Origin: Pannonibacter sp. SL95
Lineage (GTDB): Bacteria; Pseudomonadota; Alphaproteobacteria; Rhizobiales; Stappiaceae
Length of the DNA: 64,000 bases
Assembly (NCBI RefSeq): GCF_026672425.1
Contig: NZ_JAPPRC010000006.1
Location: forward strand, 1,426,001 to 1,490,000
Direction: 5' to 3'
Shown: one piece after another, positions 1 to 9,760 of the stretch
How the letters are laid out: every line of letters begins with the position of its first letter
Position numbering within the stretch: the first letter of the stretch is position 1
Translations under genes and position numbers: made by a program
The notes under the pieces: model-generated
What the model saw: the letters and a program-made list of their open reading frames with translations, nothing else
Told to the model about the DNA's origin: nothing
The model's database searches: none

Positions 1-1146
1 CGAAACGGTCAGCGCCTTGCCGGCTCCGTTGACGATGACGTTGATCGGGGTTGAGGCGTCGGTGACGCGCTGGTTGGCAAGGCTGAGATCCGTCAGCGCA
101 TCGGAGATGATGGTGGTCGCCCCGCGCACGCCGTTGAGCGACACCGAGGCAAGTTTGTCTGCGCCGGCGCCAGCCTTGTCATCCAGCGTGATGGTGCCGC
201 CGCCGGTCACAGTGACGCTGCGCACATTGCCGTTGCTGGTGAGGGTCAGCGGGGCGAAGCTCTGATGCTCCACGGTGACGGTCTCGAGCCCGGTCCAGGT
301 CTGCACGTCCGCGGTGGTTGCGCCCGAGCTGGTGCTGCGCAGGACCAGCGTCTCGACATTCTTCACGCTGGCCGGCTGCAGCGCCATCAGGCCGCTGGCG
401 GTCGAGTTGGTCAGGGTCAGCGTGTCATTGCCCTGTCCGCCGTCGATCGTGTCGAGACCGCCGAAGGTCTGGTCTGCGGTCCCGTCGACGACGCCGCTGA
501 TCTTGTCAGCCCCGGAGGTGCCCACCACCGGGTCGGCCACACGGGTCAGCACGATCTGGCTGCCGCCAAACCCGAGATTGAGCGCGCTGGTGCCGTTGTA
601 GACGCTGGCGAGATTGGCCGGGCTCACGTCGCCAGCGGCTTTCTTCAGGCCAAGGACCGCAGCAGCGGAGGCATTCTGGAACTCTGCCGAGTTGGAAAAG
701 CCGATCAGGATCTGCGTCATCGGCTGGCCCGTCGCCTTCCAAGCGGCGATTTCCTGGGCCGATCCGGCGCGGCCCAGCACGTTCTGGTACAGGGCTCCCA
801 GCGAGATATCGCTGACGCTGTTGTCGCCGTAGCGGTTCTTCCACTCCTGCGAATTGACGAAACCGGCGGAGACCCGCGACAGGGCGGTGGCGTCGGAGCG
901 CAGCTCGTTCACCCAGCCGGTGATGCCGGTGATGTCCGGCACGCGGCCAAAGGCGGCCTGATAGATGCGGATGACCTGATCGACGAAGGTCACGGCCTCG
1001 GAGCCGGCGGCCAGATCGTCACGCGCCTGGGTCAGGCTGCGCGCGCCGCTGTCGACCGCTGCCACCTGGCTGGACAGCTCGGCCGCCGTCGGCTGGCGCT
1101 GCAGGATGTTCTGGAAGAACTGCTTGATCGTGTCAGACGTCGCCAT
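1..1146 (-). CDS. DUF4214 domain secreted/surface protein (3' part outside window)
   Basis: The reverse-strand frame is open from an ATG at 1146 (AAAGG upstream) to the left edge, so at least 382 residues are present and the C-terminus is missing. The N-terminal part (about residues 10-180) contains the DUF4214 pattern: a YQAAFGRVPD block followed by tryptophan/glycine positions, and a second copy-like block YQNVLGRAGS about 50 residues later. From about residue 210 it turns into a beta-rich, Thr/Ser/Gly/Asp-rich region with a GGQGNDTLTL motif, typical of large RTX-like or S-layer-like alphaproteobacterial proteins. There is no Sec signal peptide, so type I secretion is a reasonable inference for this class. 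Function is likely surface or adhesion related; the exact role is unknown. Confidence 0.75.
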   Translation of the reverse strand, partial: MATSDTIKQFFQNILQRQPTAAELSSQVAAVDSGARSLTQARDDLAAGSEAVTFVDQVIRIYQAAFGRVPDITGITGWVNELRSDATALSRVSAGFVNSQEWKNRYGDNSVSDISLGALYQNVLGRAGSAQEIAAWKATGQPMTQILIGFSNSAEFQNASAAAVLGLKKAAGDVSPANLASVYNGTSALNLGFGGSQIVLTRVADPVVGTSGADKISGVVDGTADQTFGGLDTIDGGQGNDTLTLTNSTASGLMALQPASVKNVETLVLRSTSSGATTADVQTWTGLETVTVEHQSFAPLTLTSNGNVRSVTVTGGGTITLDDKAGAGADKLASVSLNGVRGATTIISDALTDLSLANQRVTDASTPINVIVNGAGKALTVS

Positions 1147-1306
1147 GATGAAACTGCCTTTTGCTCAAAACCAACGGGTCCTGAAAGCCTTGAAGAAAAT
1201 GCGCGGACTGCTTGTCGCCCCTGGGCGCGCCGGGAACTTGTGCAGCCGGTTGGAAATCCGAATTCTCACAAGCTCCTAAGCGATATTACGAAGCGTCCGC
1301 CTTTGG

Positions 1307-1326
1307 AAGTGTGACGTCCGACACTT
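1307..1326. repeat. Short inverted repeat AAGTGT-N8-ACACTT
   Basis: AAGTGT at 1307-1312 and ACACTT at 1321-1326 are perfect inverted arms. They lie between the 3' end of the NdvA-like gene (reverse strand) and the start region of the DUF4214 gene (reverse strand). It could be an operator for the DUF4214 gene or a weak terminator; there is no T-run to decide. Confidence 0.3.
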
Positions 1327-1357
1327 GCAAAAATCAACGGACATTGCCTCGGTCCGG

Positions 1358-3106
1358 TCAGCGGGCGTCGGTGCTGCTGTCGGGCTCCTCAAAGGCGCCC
1401 GCGCGCACCAGGTCGGCAAAACGCCCGCCCTGCGCCACCAGCTCGGAAAAGCGCCCGCGCTCGATGATGCGGCCCTGTTCGAGGAACAGGATCTGGTCCG
1501 CATCGCGGATCGTCGACAGGCGGTGGGCGATGATGAAGGTGGTGCGCCCGGCGCGCAGGTGATCCAGCGCCCGCTTCACCTTCGCTTCCGTTTCCGTATC
1601 GAGCGCGGAGGTGGCCTCGTCGAGGATCAGGATCGGCGCGTCCTTCAGGATGGCCCGGGCGATGGCCAGGCGCTGGCGTTCGCCGCCCGACAGGGCCTTG
1701 CCCTGTTCGCCGCAGCGCGCGTCAAACCCCTCTGGCCGTGCCAGGATGAAGCCCGTCGCCTCGGCCATGTCGGCGGCAGCGCGAATGTCGGCATCGCTGG
1801 CTTCCGGCCGGCCGATGCGCAGGTTCTCGGCGATGGATCGGTCGAACAGCCCGGCGTTCTGCGCCACCATGGCGATCTGCCGGCGCAGGCTGTCAAGGGT
1901 GACATCGCGGATGTCGGTGCCGTCGATCAACACCCGGCCCTCAGCCGGATCGCGCAGCCGCTGCAACAGCGCCAGCGTCGTGCTCTTGCCCGAACCGGTC
2001 GGGCCAACCAGCGCCACCGTCTCGCCGGGACGGGCCTCGAAGCCGAGATCGCTGAGCCCCGCCGTGCCATCGGCATAGCGGAAGGAGACGCCCTCGAACA
2101 CCACATGGCCCTTCGGCACGGCAAGCGGCCGCGCGCCGGGCTTTTCCGGCAGGTCGCTGGCCGCATCCAGCACCTCGAAGAACTGCTGCATCGCCGGTGC
2201 ATCCAGGAACAGGCGGGTGACGAAGGCGGTGATGTTGTCGAGCCGCCCGATGAGCAGCGTCGCAAAGCCGACGAAGGAGACGATCTCGCCAACGCTGACC
2301 TCGCCGCGCGCATGCAGCACGGTGCCGAGCGCGAACATGGCAACGATGGTCAGCGTCGAGGCGGCCCGGGTCAGGATCGAGGTCATCGCCCACCAGGTCA
2401 GCACCGGGTTCTGCACCGAGAGCAGCCGGCCCATCAGCTCGCGCAGCGCCTGGGTTTCCTCCTGCAGCCGGGTAAAGCTCTGCACCAGCGTCACGTTGGC
2501 GATGACATCGCCGACCCGGCCCGACAGGGCGGCGTGATAGGCGGCCGCATCCGCCTGTCCCGCCTGGGTCTTGCGCATGACGAGGCCATTCAGCAGCACG
2601 TAGACGACCATCAGCGCCAGCAGCAGCGCCGCCATCTCGGCATTCATGGAAAAGGCGACGGGCAACAGCACGACGAGCGACACCAGCGCCGTGACCTGCT
2701 CGCGGAAGGCCGACAGCCAGAGCCCGAACAGGGTGTCGGAGCCCTTGAGCATGACGCCGATCAGCCGGCCGGACTGCGCCCCGGTGTGAAAGGTGCCGGG
2801 CAGGCCGATGACATGTTCGAAGTAGCGGCGCATGACCGCAAGCCGCCGGCGATGCGCCAGCCGGTCCGCCTGCAGCGCCACGAAGACCCCGGCGGCGACC
2901 GAGAGAAAGCCGAACAGCGCCCACAGCCCGACGAGACTTGCAGCCGGTTCGCCTTTTGTCAGCGCATCAATGACAGCACCGAACAACAGCGGCTCGGCAA
3001 ACTGCACCAGCGCCAGCGCCGTCCCCGCCACCGCAATCAGCCCCGACAGCCAGACCTCCGGCCAGAGCAGACCGAGTGCGCGCCAGTAGATGCGGAGAAA
3101 GGACAT
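1358..3106 (-). CDS. ndvA: NdvA/ChvA-like cyclic beta-1,2-glucan ABC exporter
   Basis: A fused ABC exporter of 582 residues: six-helix membrane domain (about 1-310) followed by an ATPase domain with Walker A GPTGSGKST, signature LSGGE, Walker B ILILDEAT and the H-loop IIAHRLST. The N-terminus MSFLRIYWRAL, the stretch ETLFGLW-like DTLFGLWLSAFR and the NPVLTWWAM block match remembered NdvA/ChvA sequences of rhizobia, where the protein exports cyclic beta-1,2-glucan to the periplasm. I chose the start at 3106 because alignment with NdvA begins there, although the frame stays open to 3232; the ribosome binding site is weak (CCCTTCCC). It stands alone, with no glucan synthase (NdvB) in the window. 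A lipid or peptide exporter of the same fold is the main alternative. Confidence 0.82.
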   Translation of the reverse strand: MSFLRIYWRALGLLWPEVWLSGLIAVAGTALALVQFAEPLLFGAVIDALTKGEPAASLVGLWALFGFLSVAAGVFVALQADRLAHRRRLAVMRRYFEHVIGLPGTFHTGAQSGRLIGVMLKGSDTLFGLWLSAFREQVTALVSLVVLLPVAFSMNAEMAALLLALMVVYVLLNGLVMRKTQAGQADAAAYHAALSGRVGDVIANVTLVQSFTRLQEETQALRELMGRLLSVQNPVLTWWAMTSILTRAASTLTIVAMFALGTVLHARGEVSVGEIVSFVGFATLLIGRLDNITAFVTRLFLDAPAMQQFFEVLDAASDLPEKPGARPLAVPKGHVVFEGVSFRYADGTAGLSDLGFEARPGETVALVGPTGSGKSTTLALLQRLRDPAEGRVLIDGTDIRDVTLDSLRRQIAMVAQNAGLFDRSIAENLRIGRPEASDADIRAAADMAEATGFILARPEGFDARCGEQGKALSGGERQRLAIARAILKDAPILILDEATSALDTETEAKVKRALDHLRAGRTTFIIAHRLSTIRDADQILFLEQGRIIERGRFSELVAQGGRFADLVRAGAFEEPDSSTDAR

Positions 3107-3289
3107 GGGAAGGGGTCTCGGTCGTCGGGAGGACCATTTATCCCTAGGGCGGTTCCTCAGGCAATTGGAACCGCCCGTTGCTCTCTGATCTGAGCCCACG
3201 AGCGGTCCGCGAAACGGCGTTCCTTTCGGCAAACGCTGCCGCTGGCCTTGCTCATTGTCCGATGCGACGGTCTGCGAAGACAGAGTGAC

Positions 3290-4273
3290 TTAAGTGGTGC
3301 GGCTTTCGTCCTTCGGGTCTGAATCGGCAAGCTTGTCAGACGCGGCAGGCGAATCCTCATCTTCCACATGCGGGGCCGGTGGCGCGACCTCCGTTGTTGG
3401 AGCAGAAGCCTTCTTCTGAAACAGCTTTTTGATCGCCACAAACGGGATCACCAGCAAGAACCACGCTTTCTTCAGGAACATGACGGCGAAGGCAAAGATC
3501 GCGGCGAGAAGTCCCTTGCTGTACTTGACACCGATCATCGCGGCCAGCACGCCCACAGCTCCGGCAGCAGCAACCTTGTCGCCGCTGGTGAAGGACGCAT
3601 AGTTTTCGTTTTGATGAGGCACATAGCTTTCTGCGATGCGCAGAACGATGTCCTTGATTTCAGCGGTGCCAAGCGTCGCGTCCATCGGTACGATCATCAA
3701 GGTGACATAGCCTCGGCGATCAAAGATCGAAGCCTTGATGTTGATCACCTTTTCCCCGGCCCACTCCAGTTCGGTTGCATAAAAAAGAACCTTCCGGTCT
3801 TGAACGACTTCCGGGTAAGCGCGCCAGCCTACAAAGCGAATATCGGTATTCGTCCGTTTCGACTGGCTCCGTGTGCTTTCGACCAGGGCGTTCGTGATCT
3901 CCTTGATCGCGTCCTCGCTTTCGTCTTGCCACTCCTTGAGCGAGATGTAGCCGTCCTCATTCGGTTTCTCGATCAGAAGCGAGTCAACGCCTGGCAGAGC
4001 GTTGATGATGTACTTGTCGATCCCGTCGCAATGCTCCCAGCCCCAGTCCTTGGTCAGCCATTCGCAGTAATCAGCCCGTGCAATCACCTGCGCATCCTGG
4101 GACATCGGCTTGATGTTGCCGCGGGACAGGGTTTCTGGGGCGGTAAAAAAATGCGTGGTTTCGGTCCCCGTCGTTGCGTGCAGGATTGCCGGCAGCCCGA
4201 CATAGGGCAGAAACGCAACGAGAGTAACGACAAGGTAGTAGCGAAGGGTCGCCTTGAGGGAGTTGTCAGACAT
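3290..4273 (-). CDS. DUF2167 family membrane protein
   Basis: 327 residues. A hydrophobic segment near residues 10-30 acts as signal or anchor, followed by a soluble region with the DUF2167 hallmarks: GYISLKEWQD, RFVGWRAYP, ATELEWAGE and ASFTSGDKVAAAGAVG. A hydrophobic C-terminal segment (about 250-290) with the KKAWFLLV pattern of the family follows, and then an acidic, proline-rich cytoplasmic-type tail (about 300-327). DUF2167 proteins are widespread envelope proteins of unknown biochemical function. It stands alone, divergent from the agmatinase gene. Family assignment rests on recalled motif spacing. Confidence 0.75.
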   Translation of the reverse strand: MSDNSLKATLRYYLVVTLVAFLPYVGLPAILHATTGTETTHFFTAPETLSRGNIKPMSQDAQVIARADYCEWLTKDWGWEHCDGIDKYIINALPGVDSLLIEKPNEDGYISLKEWQDESEDAIKEITNALVESTRSQSKRTNTDIRFVGWRAYPEVVQDRKVLFYATELEWAGEKVINIKASIFDRRGYVTLMIVPMDATLGTAEIKDIVLRIAESYVPHQNENYASFTSGDKVAAAGAVGVLAAMIGVKYSKGLLAAIFAFAVMFLKKAWFLLVIPFVAIKKLFQKKASAPTTEVAPPAPHVEDEDSPAASDKLADSDPKDESRTT

Positions 4274-4510
4274 GGAAGGCCGCGCTCAGATTTTAGTGGT
4301 GCTGGCCCGACGATATAAATCATGGGTAGCAAGAATTATGTGACTTATTTGCATCGCATCGTTCTTTTTGCCAAGGATGACGATCTTGCGATTGTGGTGT
4401 CGTTCCACTGCAAACCGCATCTCTTGTCGGCCCTCTTGCCTTTCCCGATGCCTCGGCTAGGGTCGCGGCGCGGAGCGGCAAGCGTCCGCAAACGACCTAG
4501 CGGAGCCCCC

Positions 4511-5482
4511 ATGTCCACGATCCGTCCCCGTCCGACCGACAACGCCGTGTTCGGCAAGCACCTGACCGGCGGTGCGCATGAGCCGACCTATGGCGGTGTC
4601 CTTTCCTTCATGCGCCGGCGCTACAGCCGCGATCTGGCCGGCGTCGATGTCGCCGTCTGGGGCGTGCCGTTCGATGCCTCGGTCTCGAACCGCCCGGGTG
4701 CCCGCTTCGGCCCGCAGGGCGTGCGCCGCGCCTCGGCGATCTTCGACGGCGATCCGCAGTATCCCTTCCACGCCGACCCGTTCGAGACGCTGGCGGTGGT
4801 CGACTACGGTGACTGTTCCTTCGACTACGGCCGCAACGCCGAGATCCCGGCCTGCATCGAGGCCCAGGCGCGCGAGATCCTGGAGCAGGGCGTGCATCTG
4901 TTCTCCATCGGCGGTGACCATTTCGTCACCCTGCCGATCCTGCGCGCCCATGTGGCGCAGCACGGGCCTCTGGCGTTGGTGCAGTTCGATGCGCATCAGG
5001 ACACCTGGCCCGATGACGGTGGCCGCATCGACCACGGCACCTTCACCGGCCGCGCCGTGCGCGAGGGGCTGATCGATCCGTCGCGCTCGATCCAGATCGG
5101 CATCCGCACCCACGCGCCGGAGACCTGCGGCCTGGAAATCCTCTATGGCGAGGACGTGGAGCAGCTCGGCGTCAACGCGGTCGTCGACATGATCAAGGAG
5201 CGGGTGGGCGACGCCAAGGCCTACATGACCTTCGACATCGACTGCCTTGACCCGGCCTTCGCGCCGGGCACGGGCACGCCGGTCGCCGGTGGGCTGACCT
5301 CGCGCGAGGCGCTGATGATCCTGCGCCGCCTCGGCGATCTCAACTTCGTTGGCGGTGATGTGGTGGAAGTGGCCCCGGCCTATGACCACGCCGACATCAC
5401 CTCGATCGCCGGCGCGACCGTGGCGCAGCATTACCTCGGACTTCTGGCCGAAAAGCGGGCCGGAGCTGCGGCAGAAGGCTGA
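4511..5482 (+). CDS. speB: Agmatinase-type ureohydrolase
   Basis: About 323 residues of the arginase/agmatinase family, which hydrolyses agmatine (or a related guanidino compound) to putrescine and urea using two Mn ions. The metal-binding motifs are all present: GGDH in FSIGGDHF, DAHQD in VQFDAHQDTW, and DIDCLDP. The start at 4511 (ATG after AGCCCCC) gives an N-terminus MSTIRPRP that fits the family. The frame is open upstream to 4322, but that stretch has no family similarity. Length suits agmatinase; guanidinobutyrase or guanidinopropionase cannot be excluded because substrate specificity is not readable here. It is followed after 38 bp by the BPL_N-like protein and may be co-transcribed. 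Confidence 0.85.
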   Translation: MSTIRPRPTDNAVFGKHLTGGAHEPTYGGVLSFMRRRYSRDLAGVDVAVWGVPFDASVSNRPGARFGPQGVRRASAIFDGDPQYPFHADPFETLAVVDYGDCSFDYGRNAEIPACIEAQAREILEQGVHLFSIGGDHFVTLPILRAHVAQHGPLALVQFDAHQDTWPDDGGRIDHGTFTGRAVREGLIDPSRSIQIGIRTHAPETCGLEILYGEDVEQLGVNAVVDMIKERVGDAKAYMTFDIDCLDPAFAPGTGTPVAGGLTSREALMILRRLGDLNFVGGDVVEVAPAYDHADITSIAGATVAQHYLGLLAEKRAGAAAEG

Positions 5483-5520
5483 GCCTGACGGCGACAGCCG
5501 TGCCGATTGGAGACAGGCCA

Positions 5521-6276
5521 ATGACACTGAAGATGCATGGGCTGGCGCGCCTGATGACGGGCGTCATGGCAGCCATGATTGGTGTGGTCATGCTTGCAGA
5601 CCCTGGCCCGGCCTTCGCCGCCGGGGCAGGGCTGGCGCTGATCTACCGGGGACCGGGCGCCTGCGACGGGTGCCCGGAGGCTGCCGGCGTGGTGGCAAGC
5701 CGCGTCGGGCTCAAGGTGCGCTATGTCTCCGGCCCCGAGATCACGCCGGAGCTTCTGTCGCAGGCTGCGGTCTATATCCAGGGCGGCGGCGAGGACGTGA
5801 TGGACATCCGCCGCTCGCTCACCGACACGCAGGTGGCTTGGCTGAAGGACTACATCGCCAGCGGTGGCCGCTACTGGGGCATCTGCGCTGGCGGCTACTT
5901 CGCTGGCAAGTCGATCGATGACGAGGGCGATGGCGTCGGGCTGCAGCTCTTCAAGGGCGATGCGGCCGGCTACAGCCCCTATGAAGCCAGCATGGAACAG
6001 GTGATCTGGAACGGCGTCCCGCGCTGGATGTATCTGCAGGAGGCCCCGCATTTCGTGCTGGCCCCCGGCAGCCGCGTAGAGGTGACAGCCACCTACAAGG
6101 GCGGGGAGGTGGCGGCACTGCTCGCCCCTTACGGCCGGGGCTGGATCAGCCTGTCAGGCCCGCATCCGGAGGCAACGCAGGAATGGCTGGAGCTCGATGA
6201 TCTCGAGGATCCGGGCCTTGCGCCGGCGCATCTGGCCGATGACATGCTGAAGGACTTGCTGAGGCGCGGGCCGTAA
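5521..6276 (+). CDS. Secreted BPL_N / class I glutamine amidotransferase-like protein
   Basis: 251 residues. An N-terminal hydrophobic stretch with AFA at its end (about 14-33) looks like a Sec signal peptide, so the protein is probably periplasmic. The mature part has the flavodoxin-like amidotransferase fold of the BPL_N family: ALIYRGPGACDGC, YIQGGGEDVM, the nucleophile elbow WGICAGGYFAG with its cysteine, and a late SGPHPEA histidine motif. Catalytic function is unproven in this family. ATG 5521 is preferred over the in-frame GTG at 5500 because GGAGA sits 9 bases upstream. It follows the agmatinase gene closely and could share its transcript. Confidence 0.72.
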   Translation: MTLKMHGLARLMTGVMAAMIGVVMLADPGPAFAAGAGLALIYRGPGACDGCPEAAGVVASRVGLKVRYVSGPEITPELLSQAAVYIQGGGEDVMDIRRSLTDTQVAWLKDYIASGGRYWGICAGGYFAGKSIDDEGDGVGLQLFKGDAAGYSPYEASMEQVIWNGVPRWMYLQEAPHFVLAPGSRVEVTATYKGGEVAALLAPYGRGWISLSGPHPEATQEWLELDDLEDPGLAPAHLADDMLKDLLRRGP

Positions 6277-6319
6277 GCCGCTGTCATGGCTGCGGAACCC
6301 GGCCTGTTCCGGCTGGACT

Positions 6320-6958
6320 TCAGGCAGCCTGTCCGGGCTTTTGCGAACCGCCGCGGTTGTCGTTTGTCGCCGGGCGCTGCCAGGCGCGGTACAACGCGTC
6401 GGCGTCCCGCATCTGTGCGTAAAGGCGGCTCGCCAGACCAAGATGTGCCACCTGTGCGGCAAGGCAGAGGCCAAGGCCAATCAGCAGGGAACTCAGGTCG
6501 CCGGCAAATCCTGCAATCAGTGCAAGCGCTGCGCCGCAGAGTGTGGCCACCAGCAGCAGCCCGGCATTGCGCGTTGCGTTGCCTGGCACCGGCACGACGA
6601 TGCGGTTCAGCAGCATCCGCTCGCCGAGCAATGCGCGCACATGCCAGGCCGGACGCGCCGCGCCAGCATTGGCGGCGCTCAGCGGCTGTGGCCGCGACAG
6701 CCGCGGCAGACGGGACGCTGCAAAGGCGACAGCCATTGCCCCGGCAAGCGCTGCCGGCCAGCCATACAGTACATGCAGCCACAGCGCGGCCGGCACCAGG
6801 GGCCACAGGATAAGGCGCGAGATCAGGGGCAGCAGTCCCGGCGGACGCCGCCACATCCGCGCGGCCATCGCATACCAGCGGATCTGCCGCGCTGGCATAA
6901 CCGCCGGGCGCGGCGCGCGCGGCTGGGAGGGCGGGGGAATGTTTGCGGTGCTGGCCAT
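6320..6958 (-). CDS. Small integral membrane protein, DUF6653-like
   Basis: 212 residues. After a proline-rich N-terminus come membrane segments around residues 45-80 and 130-175, separated by a loop with the pattern HVRALLGERMLLNR. The order 'RxPGLL...WPLVPAALW...ALLGERM' resembles the DUF6653 group of small membrane proteins, but this is from memory and not certain. The C-terminus is basic and hydrophilic. Its 3' end converges with the 3' end of the BPL_N-like gene. No function can be given. Confidence 0.6.
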   Translation of the reverse strand: MASTANIPPPSQPRAPRPAVMPARQIRWYAMAARMWRRPPGLLPLISRLILWPLVPAALWLHVLYGWPAALAGAMAVAFAASRLPRLSRPQPLSAANAGAARPAWHVRALLGERMLLNRIVVPVPGNATRNAGLLLVATLCGAALALIAGFAGDLSSLLIGLGLCLAAQVAHLGLASRLYAQMRDADALYRAWQRPATNDNRGGSQKPGQAA

Positions 6959-7177
6959 GGGCTCACGCTCGCCTTGCGGCTGTCTCTCATAGGGGACACG
7001 GCGAACGCGCGCGTCCGGACTTGGGATTTGGGGTCTTGGCGTGGTGCCCGGGCCGGTCGAATGACCTGGCCCTGCCGCACGCTTCTCAAGGGGATGCTGA
7101 CCAAACCCAGGTCAGCATCCGCAGAACGATCGGATGCTCACTGCGGAGCTGCACACACCTCAAGGATGAGCGCGGCC

Positions 7178-8992
7178 CTAGACGCGCATCTTAACGTAAG
7201 AACCCGGCGCGTCGCCAAGAATCTTTACCCTGTTTGCCCCCGGCTGCCGCGGCTTGACCTCAGCCCCGTCCTTGTCGCGGATCCAGGCATCCCAGTGCGG
7301 CCACCAGGAGCCGGGATGTTCGACCGCGCCGGCCATCCAGTCCTCCAGCGCCCCTTGCGGCTTGGCCCCGGTCCAGTACTGGTACTTGCCACGGGCTGGC
7401 GGATTGACGACCCCGGCAATATGGCCAGACCCGGACAGGATGAAGTCTACTTGGCCACCGAAGGCCGACGAGCCGAGGAATACCGAACGGGGCGGGGCGA
7501 TGTGGTCCTCGCGGGCCGACAGGTTGTAGATCGGGATGGTCACCTTCTTCAGGTCAAGCCGTTCCCCGGCCACCACCATTTCGCCCTTGGCCAGCTTGTT
7601 TTCCAGATAGCAGTTGCGCAGGTAGAACGAGTGATTGGCCGCAGGCATGCGGGTGGAATCGGAGTTCCAGTACAGAAGGTCGAACGGGAACGGTTCCTTG
7701 CCGCGAATGTAGTTGTTGACGACATAGGGCCAGATCAGGTCGTTCGACCGCAGCATGTTGAAGGCCGACGCCATTTTCGAGCCGTCGAGATAGCCGCGTT
7801 CGGCCATCTTGCGCTCGATCAGCGAGATCTGCTCCTCGTCGACGAACACCTTGAGATCGCCGGCATGGGTGAAATCCACCTGGGTGGTGAAGAAGGTGGC
7901 CGAGGCGATGCGCTCGTCGCCCTTGGCAGCCATATAGGCCAGCGTCACGGCCAGGAGCGTGCCGCCGACGCAATAGCCAATGGCGTTGACCTTGTCTTCC
8001 TTGGTCGCGCGCTTGATCACGTCGAGCGAGTTGAGGATGCCTTCGCGCATGTAATGCTCGAAGCTCTTCTGCGCCTGGCGTTCATCCGGGTTGACCCAGG
8101 ACATGACGAACACGGTGTGTCCCTGGTCCACGGCCCATTTGATGAAGGATTTGTCCGGCGTCAGGTCGAGGATGTAGAACTTGTTGATCCAGGGCGGCAC
8201 GATCAGCAACGGCCGTTTCAGCACCTTGTCGGTGGTCGGCGTGTACTGGATCAGCTGGCAGACGTCGTTCTCCGCGATCACCTTGCCCGGCGTCAGGGCG
8301 AGGTTCTTGCCAACCTCGAACTTGCTGGCGTCGGTCTGGCGGATCTTGATCTCGCCGTGACCGGCCTTGATGTCCTCGACCAGAAACTGCATGCCGCGCA
8401 CCAGGTTCTCGCCGTTGTTCTCCAGCGTCTCGCGCAACAGGGCCGGGTTGGTCAGCACGAAGTTCGAGGGCGACAGGGCATTGGCGATCTGTTTGACGTA
8501 GAAGTCGGCCTTGTGCTTCGTGTGCTCGTCCAGCCCGTTCGCCTCGGCGACCATGTCATTGGCCCAGTTCGAGGTGATGAGGTAGAACTGCTTCAGGAAG
8601 TCGAAGAACTGGTTCTCCTGCCAGTCCGGATCCTCGAAGCGTTTGTCACGCGGTGGGGCAGCCACGGCCGGTGCGGCCGACTCGCCCATCATCCGCTTCA
8701 GCGACGAATTCCACAGATTGATATAGCCGGACCACAGCCGCCCCTGCGCCTCGACGGCACGCTGGGGATCGGAGGTCCAGTATTCGCCGACCTGCGCCAG
8801 CGTCTTGATGATCGATGTCAGCTCTTCGGCGCCATCCGCTTTCACCTCGCCTTTTTCGCGCGGTTCCAGATAGGCAGCGAGAGCCTTTCCGCTCTGTTCC
8901 AGCACCTTGGCCAGGTTCTGCGCAAAGGCTTCCGGGTTTTTCACAATGTACTGGACCAAAGGGCTCTGGCGATCATCGGCCATCTTCGGCAT
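7178..8992 (-). CDS. phaC: Class I poly(3-hydroxyalkanoate) synthase
   Basis: 604 residues, the usual length for class I PhaC, which polymerises (R)-3-hydroxyacyl-CoA on the surface of cytoplasmic PHA granules. The lipase-like box GYCVGG carries the catalytic cysteine (about residue 341). Other family blocks are [35 protein letters not shown] and the histidine region [12 protein letters not shown]. The reverse-strand ATG at 8992 gives a normal N-terminus. No phaA, phaB or phasin gene lies in the window, so the gene is unlinked to monomer supply here. The frame is clean throughout. Confidence 0.95.
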   Translation of the reverse strand: MPKMADDRQSPLVQYIVKNPEAFAQNLAKVLEQSGKALAAYLEPREKGEVKADGAEELTSIIKTLAQVGEYWTSDPQRAVEAQGRLWSGYINLWNSSLKRMMGESAAPAVAAPPRDKRFEDPDWQENQFFDFLKQFYLITSNWANDMVAEANGLDEHTKHKADFYVKQIANALSPSNFVLTNPALLRETLENNGENLVRGMQFLVEDIKAGHGEIKIRQTDASKFEVGKNLALTPGKVIAENDVCQLIQYTPTTDKVLKRPLLIVPPWINKFYILDLTPDKSFIKWAVDQGHTVFVMSWVNPDERQAQKSFEHYMREGILNSLDVIKRATKEDKVNAIGYCVGGTLLAVTLAYMAAKGDERIASATFFTTQVDFTHAGDLKVFVDEEQISLIERKMAERGYLDGSKMASAFNMLRSNDLIWPYVVNNYIRGKEPFPFDLLYWNSDSTRMPAANHSFYLRNCYLENKLAKGEMVVAGERLDLKKVTIPIYNLSAREDHIAPPRSVFLGSSAFGGQVDFILSGSGHIAGVVNPPARGKYQYWTGAKPQGALEDWMAGAVEHPGSWWPHWDAWIRDKDGAEVKPRQPGANRVKILGDAPGSYVKMRV

Positions 8993-9224
8993 TCCCTCCC
9001 GCGAAATTTCTTGTTTGTCGAACCGTTGTGACCCGGCTGCTGATCAAATTTATGACACAGGTTTCCGTCACGTCGAATGGCAATTCATCAGGAACAGCGT
9101 TGCACAAGTTGATCTTGCGAATCTGCCATGCACGTGCAAACCAGCCTGCCAGCTTTGAATTCGGGCTGTCCTGCAGATAAGATGCGCAACAGGGCAGGGG
9201 TGCCGCCTATTTGGAGAGCATGTC

Positions 9225-9605
9225 GTGAGACGCAATTCGGCATTGGCACTGACTGTCGTCCTGGCGCTTTCGGCCGCCGGCTGCGCCCTTGAGCCTGACG
9301 CCTCGCTGATCGGCACGGTCTCGGATCCGCTGCGTCCGGCAACGGTCCCGACCTTGCCGCCCTATCCCAACATCGCCCAGGCCCCCGTCGAACCGATGGC
9401 GCCTGTGAGCCTGGATCCGAACGCTCCGGAGCAGCCAGCCGTTTCCGCCGTTCTCGATGAGGCTGCGCGCCAGAAGACCATCGAGGAAATGGCAGCCATG
9501 GCCGGGCGCGGTCAGGTGCGCGGCCCGCGCACGTCGACGGCCGAGCTGCGCCGCATCCAGACCGGGCATGGTGCAGCGGCGCTGGCCGACATCGAACGCC
9601 GTTAG
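9225..9605 (+). CDS. Small putative lipoprotein
   Basis: 126 residues starting at a GTG with GGAGAG 9-10 bases upstream. The N-terminus is a lipoprotein signal: MRRNSALALTVVLALSAAGC, with lipobox SAAGC. The mature part is proline-rich (several Pro-Thr/Pro-Val turns) then a short helix (LDEAARQKTIEEMAAMA) and an arginine-rich end. It is probably anchored to the inner or outer membrane. No family recognised. It stands between phaC (divergent) and the alaC-hom block. Confidence 0.72.
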   Translation: MRRNSALALTVVLALSAAGCALEPDASLIGTVSDPLRPATVPTLPPYPNIAQAPVEPMAPVSLDPNAPEQPAVSAVLDEAARQKTIEEMAAMAGRGQVRGPRTSTAELRRIQTGHGAAALADIERR

Positions 9606-9760
9606 ACGGATAAAAAATCGCCGCCCGTGCCTTGCAAAGGCGCGTGCGGAAAGAAGGGGTTGCTGCTACAAGGGCGCCAACCCCGGCCCTGTGCGCTGAC
9701 CGGGGCTGAAAGACGTCAGCAAAGCCGCACAACGCCGCAGAGGATCACGAGGCCCGCGCC

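Noticed and set aside
4322-4510. 63-codon N-terminal extension of the agmatinase
   Set aside because: No similarity to the family, composition differs and the ATG at 4511 matches known starts.
6341-9031. Long forward open frame opposite phaC
   Set aside because: Antisense shadow of phaC and the small membrane protein; no sensible protein features.
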